NCBI GenBank assembly: GCA_017613225.1
Contig: JAGAEH010000196.1
Location: 1 to 9,765 of the forward strand
Reading direction: 5' to 3'
From: Lachnospiraceae bacterium
GTDB taxonomy: Bacteria > Bacillota > Clostridia > Lachnospirales > Lachnospiraceae
DNA length: 9,765 bases
Below, piece after piece: positions 6,136 to 9,765 of this stretch. Both the position numbers and the translations under genes were made by a program. Position 1 is the first letter of the stretch, and every line of letters begins with the position of its first letter. The notes under the pieces are model-generated. The model ran no database searches. It saw nothing but the letters and a program-made list of their open reading frames with translations, and was not told the DNA's origin.

Positions 6136-8052
6136 TCACTGCCAGCGGATCTTTCTGGCCATGATCAGGAAATCCCGGTTGCACTTGGTCTTGACGAACA
6201 GGTCCAGGATCCGCTCCGTGGCGTCCTCCGGCTTCAGGCCGCTGACGGCCTTGCGGATCAGGTAGATGGATTCGAATTCGTCCCTGGTGAGCAGCAGGTC
6301 GTCCCGCCTGGTGCCCGACTTTAAGAGGTCGATGGCGGGGAAGATGCGCTTCTCCGAAAGCTTGCGGTCCAGTACCAGTTCCATGTTGCCGGTGCCCTTG
6401 AATTCTTCAAAGACCACGTCGTCCATGCGGCTGCCGGTGTCCACCAGCGCCGTGGCCAGGATGGTCAGGCTGCCGCCTTCGCGGATGTTCCGCGCAGCGC
6501 CGAAGAACTTTTTCGGCATGTAGAGGGCGGAGGGATCCAGACCGCCGGAAAGAGTCCTGCCGCTGGGGGCCACCACCAGGTTGTAGGCCCTGGCCAGCCT
6601 TGTGATGGAGTCCAGAAGGATCATCACGTCCTTGCCCTGCTCCACCAGCCGCTTGGCGCGGTTGATCACCATCTCCGAAACGCGCTTGTGGTGATCCGGC
6701 AGCTCGTCGAAGGTGGAATAGATCACTTCCACGTTTTCGCCGGTGATGGATTCCTTGATGTCCGTCACTTCCTCCGGGCGCTCGTCGATCAGCAGGATCA
6801 GCACGTGCACCTCCGGATGATTTTTGGTAATGGAATTGGCGATCTGCTTCAGCAGGGTGGTCTTGCCGGCCTTGGGCGGCGAAACGATCATGCCGCGCTG
6901 GCCCTTGCCGATGGGGGAGAACAGGTCCACCACCCGCATGGAGAGCTTGCCGCCGGGCAGTTCCAGATGCAGGCGCTCGTCCGGGAAGACCGGGGTCAGG
7001 TCTTCAAAATTGGGACGTTTTTCCGCCACCGAAGGCGGATCACCGTTGATGGACTTCACATAGAGCAGCGCAGCGAACTTTTCCTGTCCGGTCTTGACCC
7101 GGATGGAACCGTAGATCACGTCGCCGGTCTTCATGTTGAAGCGGCGGATCTGGGAAGGCGAGACGTAGACGTCGTTTTCACCGGGCAGATAGTTCTCGCA
7201 GCGGATGAAGCCGAAGCCGTCGGGCATCACTTCCAGAATGCCGTGTGCGGGTTCGCCGGAGTCCAGGGCGGAGAAATCCTCCACTCCCAGGGGCGGTTCC
7301 GCATTGCGGGGCTCCCTGGGCTCGTAAGGCCGGTTTTCCCGGGTCATGCTGCCCCTCTGGTCCCTTTGCTCATCGCTCCGCTGGTCCCGGGGTTCGTAAT
7401 TCCTCTGGTCCTTCTGGTCGTAGCGCTTGTATTCCTGGCGCTGACCGGCCTGCTGGTCGGAATAAGGCCGTTTGGCAGGCTGCTGACGGTCCCCGTAGTC
7501 CGTACGCTTTTCTTCCTGCCGTTTCTCTTCCCCGCGGCGTTCCTGGACGGCCTCCGCCGCCCTGCGGATCACCTTGCGCTCGACGCGCTGGGGCTGCCCT
7601 TCCTGGGCATGACGGCCGGGCTGGTCCGCCGCGCGCCTGGTCTGCCTGACGGGCCTCCGCGCCGGCGCAGCTTCCCCGGACTGCTCTTGGGCAGGCTCTT
7701 CCTGCGTCTTTTGAGGGCTTTCCTCCGCGGCAGCCTCCGCTTTTTCCTCCCCGGCCGGAGCCTCTGTTTTCACGTTTTTAGGCGGGCGGCCGCGGCGCTT
7801 CTGAGCCGGCTTGCTCTCCGGCTCTTTTTCCTCCGCTTCCGCTTTTTCGGGCAGGGGCTCCTTCTTTTCTTCGGCTTTCGGCTCCTGCACTTCTTTTGCC
7901 TTTTCGGGTATTTCGATCCCGTTCGGATTTTCGAATTCTCTGATCAGCTGCATCAGTTCCGGTTTCCGAAGGGTACTGGTGCCTTTTAAGCGATAGCTTT
8001 TCGCCAGTTCCCTCAACTGCGCCAATGACAGAGTGCTTAATTCTGCGTGCAT
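6136..8052 (-). CDS. rho: Transcription termination factor Rho with long disordered N-terminal insertion
   Basis: This is the hexameric RNA-dependent ATPase that releases RNA polymerase. At 638 residues it exceeds the roughly 420 residues of E. coli or Bacillus Rho by about 215. Residues 1-43 are the Rho_N helical domain (SLAQLRELAKSYRLKG). Residues about 44-262 are a low-complexity insertion: first Glu/Lys/Pro-rich with an AT-hook-like KRRGRPPK (85-92), then Arg/Gln-rich with DQR and YEPR repeats (205-252). The OB-type primary RNA site follows (GILEVMPDGFGFIRCENYLPG, 271 onward). The motor contains Walker A PPKAGKTT (392-399), Walker B VMILLDSITRLARAYN (476-491), Q-loop-region GLDPSALYMPKKFFGAARN, and GTGNMELVLDR. 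Asp481 and Ser482 match the E. coli residues in the bicyclomycin pocket. The ATG has AAGGAG six bases upstream. The insertion is in frame and uses the same GC-rich codons, so it is not a sequencing artefact. Confidence 0.97.
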   Translation of the reverse strand: MHAELSTLSLAQLRELAKSYRLKGTSTLRKPELMQLIREFENPNGIEIPEKAKEVQEPKAEEKKEPLPEKAEAEEKEPESKPAQKRRGRPPKNVKTEAPAGEEKAEAAAEESPQKTQEEPAQEQSGEAAPARRPVRQTRRAADQPGRHAQEGQPQRVERKVIRRAAEAVQERRGEEKRQEEKRTDYGDRQQPAKRPYSDQQAGQRQEYKRYDQKDQRNYEPRDQRSDEQRDQRGSMTRENRPYEPREPRNAEPPLGVEDFSALDSGEPAHGILEVMPDGFGFIRCENYLPGENDVYVSPSQIRRFNMKTGDVIYGSIRVKTGQEKFAALLYVKSINGDPPSVAEKRPNFEDLTPVFPDERLHLELPGGKLSMRVVDLFSPIGKGQRGMIVSPPKAGKTTLLKQIANSITKNHPEVHVLILLIDERPEEVTDIKESITGENVEVIYSTFDELPDHHKRVSEMVINRAKRLVEQGKDVMILLDSITRLARAYNLVVAPSGRTLSGGLDPSALYMPKKFFGAARNIREGGSLTILATALVDTGSRMDDVVFEEFKGTGNMELVLDRKLSEKRIFPAIDLLKSGTRRDDLLLTRDEFESIYLIRKAVSGLKPEDATERILDLFVKTKCNRDFLIMARKIRWQ

Positions 8053-8058
8053 GTATAA

Positions 8059-8065
8059 CTCCTTT
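8059..8065 (-). promoter_or_regulatory. Ribosome binding site of rho
   Basis: The minus strand reads AAAGGAG, then TTATAC, then ATG at 8052. It supports the start that includes the complete Rho_N domain. Confidence 0.75.
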
Positions 8066-8077
8066 AAAAAAATAGGG

Positions 8078-8114
8078 GATCTGTTCAGATCATTTGAGAT
8101 TCAGATTTTCAGAT
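8078..8114 (-). promoter_or_regulatory. rho leader: perfect palindrome and four repeated heptamers
   Basis: The 5' leader of rho contains a perfect 14-base palindrome, GATCTGTTCAGATC (8078-8091; shown plus strand). The heptamer TTCAGAT occurs at 8084-8090, 8100-8106 and 8108-8114, with a one-mismatch copy TTGAGAT at 8094-8100. On the RNA the palindrome can form a short hairpin (GATCT/AGATC) followed by CCCTA and seven U before the ribosome site. This could be an operator, a weak attenuator, or part of Rho autoregulation, which is known in other bacteria; the sequence does not decide between them. Confidence 0.4.
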
Positions 8115-8122
8115 ACAAAGAA

Positions 8123-8151
8123 AATATAATACATTTGTGCGAAAAAGTAAA
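8123..8151 (-). promoter_or_regulatory. Probable rho promoter
   Basis: On the minus strand TTTACT (8151-8146) and TATATT (8128-8123) are 17 bases apart, matching the consensus at four and five of six positions. An overlapping TATTAT (8131-8126) is an alternative -10 box with a shorter spacer. The resulting leader of about 65 nt would contain the palindrome and heptamer repeats. Confidence 0.5.
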
Positions 8152-8163
8152 AGGGTTTTTAAC

Positions 8164-8192
8164 TTGATTTCGATTTTCCTTCTTGCTATGAT
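8164..8192 (+). promoter_or_regulatory. Extended -10 promoter of the DUF4364-AEC operon
   Basis: TTGATT (8164-8169) and TATGAT (8187-8192) are separated by 17 bases, and TGC directly precedes the -10 box as in extended -10 promoters. Transcription would start near 8199, leaving a leader of about 24 nt. The -10 box is embedded in an inverted repeat that could be an operator. Confidence 0.7.
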
Positions 8193-8201
8193 AGCAATTG
8201 C
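8183..8201 (+). repeat. Overlapping palindromes over the -10 box (candidate operator)
   Basis: TTGCTA and TAGCAA form a perfect inverted repeat around a TGA spacer (8183-8197) that covers the whole TATGAT box. GCAATTGC (8194-8201) is a second perfect palindrome sharing the right arm. The arrangement would let a dimeric DNA-binding protein block RNA polymerase. The adjacent winged-helix DUF4364 protein is the obvious candidate, as inference only. Confidence 0.45.
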
Positions 8202-8222
8202 CACGATTTGGAGGGGTCCATT

Positions 8223-8741
8223 ATGCCTGTTGAACAGATCACCACATATAAGCTCATGATACTCTACCTGCTCAAGCAGGTCCGCTTTCCGCTTACCAGA
8301 GCGCAGCTTTCCGACTTCATGCTGAAGGAATACTGCACCTATTTCGCGTTCCAGCAGGCCGTCCAGGAGCTTTTATCCTCCCATCTCATGAAGGAGAGCC
8401 CCGTCCGCAACTACGTACGCTTCGAGATCACCCGCGAAGGCGAAGAAGCGCTGGAATACTTCGGGAGCAAGATCCCGGAAGTCATCCGGAAGGAAATGGA
8501 CGAATTTCTGGAGCAGAACAAGATCCGCCTCCGCGCGGAGATGGGCATCGTGTCCAGCTACCAGGAAAACGAAAACGGCGAATACCAGGTCTCCTGCGAA
8601 GTGCGGGAGGGCAAGAGCGTGCTGATCAAGCTGGATCTGGCCGTTCCCACCAGGGAGCAGGCGGAGATCGTCTGCGAACGCTGGCACGACTCCAACGAAG
8701 CCGTATACGCGGCTGTCATGCAGGAGCTTTTACGTGACTGA
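8223..8741 (+). CDS. DUF4364 family protein, putative winged-helix regulator
   Basis: This 172-residue protein belongs to DUF4364, a family common in Clostridia and of unproven function. Residues about 5-80 look like a winged helix-turn-helix: YKLMILYLLKQVRFPLTRAQLSDFML (9-34), then FAFQQAVQELLSSHLM (41-56), and a wing with YVRFEITREGEEALEYF (64-80). Residues about 83-108 are helical and charged. The C-terminal half alternates strands (YQVSCEVREGKSVLIKLDLAVP) with a final helix, a likely ligand or dimer domain. I chose the ATG at 8223 over a TTG at 8208 because GGAGGGG (8210-8216) would lie on top of the TTG but is well placed for the ATG. The gene is divergent from rho, has its own promoter, and lies 26 nt before the AEC transporter, so it may regulate itself and the transporter. 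That role is inferred from the fold and position. Confidence 0.88.
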   Translation: MPVEQITTYKLMILYLLKQVRFPLTRAQLSDFMLKEYCTYFAFQQAVQELLSSHLMKESPVRNYVRFEITREGEEALEYFGSKIPEVIRKEMDEFLEQNKIRLRAEMGIVSSYQENENGEYQVSCEVREGKSVLIKLDLAVPTREQAEIVCERWHDSNEAVYAAVMQELLRD

Positions 8742-8767
8742 TCCTTGCAGTATCGGGAGGTCAAAAA

Positions 8768-9718
8768 GTGGCTGAAAATCTTATCGTTTCCCTGCAGGCG
8801 GTGTTCCCCCTGTTTGTCATGATGACCGTGGGCTATGTGATCCGCCGCGCCGGCCTTGTCGACGAATATTCCCTGAAAAAAATGAACTCTGTGTGCTTCA
8901 AGGTCTTCATGGCATGCATGATGTTCAACAACATCTACAACATCGATCTCTCCGATTTCTCCGATTCGGACGTGATCATCTATGTCTGCGCCGCCGTGGT
9001 GATCAGCCTGATCCTGATCACCGTCCTGGTCAATCTGACGGAAAAGGACCGCTCCAAGCGGGGCGTCCTGGTGCAGGCCATGTTCCGCGCCAACTTCGTG
9101 GTGCTGGGCATGCCCCTGGTCACCAATATCTACGGCAAAGAGGCGGCCCTGATCCCGTCGATCCTGACCGCCATCGTAGTGCCATTCTTCAACATTACCT
9201 GCGTGATCCTGCTGACCTATTTCAACGGCAAGGAGCGCCCCACCGCGAAGATGCTGTTAAAGAAAGTCTTCACCAACCCCTACATCATCGCCGCGCTGAT
9301 CGCCTTTGCCTTTAAGGCCGTCCGCCTGAACCTGCCCGCCATGGTGCGCTCCACCGTCAAGGACATGGCCGCCGTGGCCAATCCCCTGGCCCTGCTGATC
9401 CTGGGCGCCAGCTTCAATTTCTCCAACGTGCCCAAGTACAAGAAGGACCTGATCTACTGCTGCGTGATGCGTCTGATCGTAGTGCCGCTGGTCTTCGTGA
9501 CGCCCGCCGTCTTCATGGGCTTCCGCGGCGTGGGCCTGATGTGCATCCTGGCCATCTTCGCCACTCCCACCGCCATCAGCTCCCATGTGATGACCCAGGA
9601 ACTGGGCGGCGACGCGGACCTCTGCGGCGCCGAGGTGGTCACCAGCACGGCCCTGTCCATCCTCACCCTCTTCCTCTGGATCTTCTGCTTCAAGACTTTC
9701 GGACTGCTGCCGGTCTGA
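8768..9718 (+). CDS. AEC (auxin efflux carrier) family transporter
   Basis: This 316-residue inner-membrane carrier of the AEC/BART superfamily has roughly ten hydrophobic spans, among them about 5-26, 38-57, 68-89, 104-122, 128-151, 170-187, 203-217, 228-250, 253-276 and 290-312. Family hallmarks are GYVIRRAGLVD near the first span, NFVVLGMPLVTNIYG (109-123), the central loop before FTNPYIIAALIAF (168-180), NPLALLILGASF (205-216), and the C-terminal PTAISSHVMTQELGGDADLCGAEVV. Bacterial AEC members move malate, malonate or other organic anions or are uncharacterised; the substrate here cannot be assigned. The start is GTG at 8768, supported by GGGAGG seven bases upstream (8755-8760), and gives the usual N-terminus MAENLIVSLQAVFPLF. 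With 26 nt after the DUF4364 stop and no promoter or terminator between, the two genes are very likely co-transcribed. Confidence 0.93.
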   Translation: MAENLIVSLQAVFPLFVMMTVGYVIRRAGLVDEYSLKKMNSVCFKVFMACMMFNNIYNIDLSDFSDSDVIIYVCAAVVISLILITVLVNLTEKDRSKRGVLVQAMFRANFVVLGMPLVTNIYGKEAALIPSILTAIVVPFFNITCVILLTYFNGKERPTAKMLLKKVFTNPYIIAALIAFAFKAVRLNLPAMVRSTVKDMAAVANPLALLILGASFNFSNVPKYKKDLIYCCVMRLIVVPLVFVTPAVFMGFRGVGLMCILAIFATPTAISSHVMTQELGGDADLCGAEVVTSTALSILTLFLWIFCFKTFGLLPV

Positions 9719-9719
9719 G

Positions 9720-9765
9720 TGAAGACACGGGGACGGTTCTGCTGTCTTCATTTTGAAGACAGCAG
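9720..9765. repeat. Left part of a long REP-like palindromic element (cut by window end)
   Basis: Two bases after the AEC stop begins GAAGACACGGGGACGGTT. It is followed by a perfect 11-bp hairpin: CTGCTGTCTTC (9739-9749), loop ATTTT, and GAAGACAGCAG (9755-9765), which runs to the last base. The heptamer GAAGACA/TGTCTTC occurs three times (9721-9727, 9743-9749 inverted, 9755-9761). The GGGGACGGTTCT core resembles the palindromic repeats associated with REP/RAYT-type (Y1) transposases seen in Clostridia and other bacteria. The palindrome therefore probably continues beyond the window with the complement of 9720-9738. No T run is visible, so termination by it is uncertain. Confidence 0.65.

Noticed and set aside
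7297..7440. Possible DNA-level tandem repeat or recent insertion in rho
   Set aside because: The repetition is at the level of short peptide units (DQR, YEPR) with varied codons and spacing; the frame is intact and flanks show no target duplication, so it reads as a low-complexity protein segment.
6688..7989. A 433-codon open frame on the plus strand
   Set aside because: It lies antisense within rho; the leucine/arginine/phenylalanine-rich second half is the mirror of the Glu/Lys/Gln-rich Rho insertion, not a membrane protein.
9257..9756. Short frames around the 3' end of the AEC gene on both strands
   Set aside because: They overlap conserved AEC codons in other frames or antisense, and their composition (Gly/His/Gln/Asp or Arg/Pro/His) is that of shadow frames.
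1..9765. CRISPR arrays, tRNA or rRNA genes, insertion sequences with a transposase, prophage or toxin-antitoxin genes
   Set aside because: No regularly spaced repeats, cloverleaf-like segments, transposase motifs or phage genes were found on either strand; only the truncated palindrome at the right edge hints at a mobile element.

Overview
The window looks like a chromosomal, mostly core-genome stretch of a GC-rich Clostridia member (Bacillota), plausibly Lachnospiraceae or a relative. The evidence is the set of Clostridia-typical uncharacterised families (DUF4364, DUF1461/TIGR01906, DUF2974), strong AGGAGG-type ribosome binding sites, a Streptococcus/Deinococcus-like (type II) TrpRS, and a Rho factor with a long low-complexity N-terminal insertion. 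The genus cannot be settled from sequence reading alone.

Layout. (1) Positions 1-1374, plus strand: the 3' end of a BFD-like [2Fe-2S] protein gene and, overlapping it by 1 nt, a complete DAO-family FAD oxidoreductase. These look like two subunits of an HcnABC / sarcosine-oxidase / hydroxyproline-dehydrogenase-type amine or amino-acid dehydrogenase whose other subunit probably lies upstream. (2) 1375-1446: a convergent intergenic region with two hairpins that end transcription from both sides. (3) 8052 down to 1447, minus strand: a seven-gene co-directional cluster, rho - trpS - tadA - small membrane protein - dusB - DUF1461 membrane protein - DUF2974 alpha/beta-hydrolase. From trpS to the DUF1461 gene the junctions are 4-nt overlaps or gaps of 0-3 nt; trpS also has its own near-consensus promoter behind rho. 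The recognised genes concern RNA: transcription termination, tRNA-Trp charging, A34-to-inosine editing and dihydrouridine formation. The three others are two membrane proteins and a lipase-like protein of unknown role. (4) 8053-8222: a divergent AT-rich control region between rho and a DUF4364 winged-helix gene, with a promoter in each direction, a palindrome over one -10 box and a cluster of repeated heptamers in the rho leader. (5) 8223-9718, plus strand: DUF4364 protein and an AEC-family transporter, probably co-transcribed. (6) 9720-9765: the left part of a long palindromic element resembling REP/RAYT-associated repeats, cut by the window end.

No new multi-gene defence or mobile system is evident. 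The items most worth a second look are the disordered AT-hook-bearing insertion in Rho, the palindrome overlapping the DUF4364 promoter, the repeats in the rho leader, and the truncated terminal palindrome. Apart from the two window-edge truncations (the [2Fe-2S] gene and the terminal palindrome), all genes look intact and no frameshift or pseudogene was seen.
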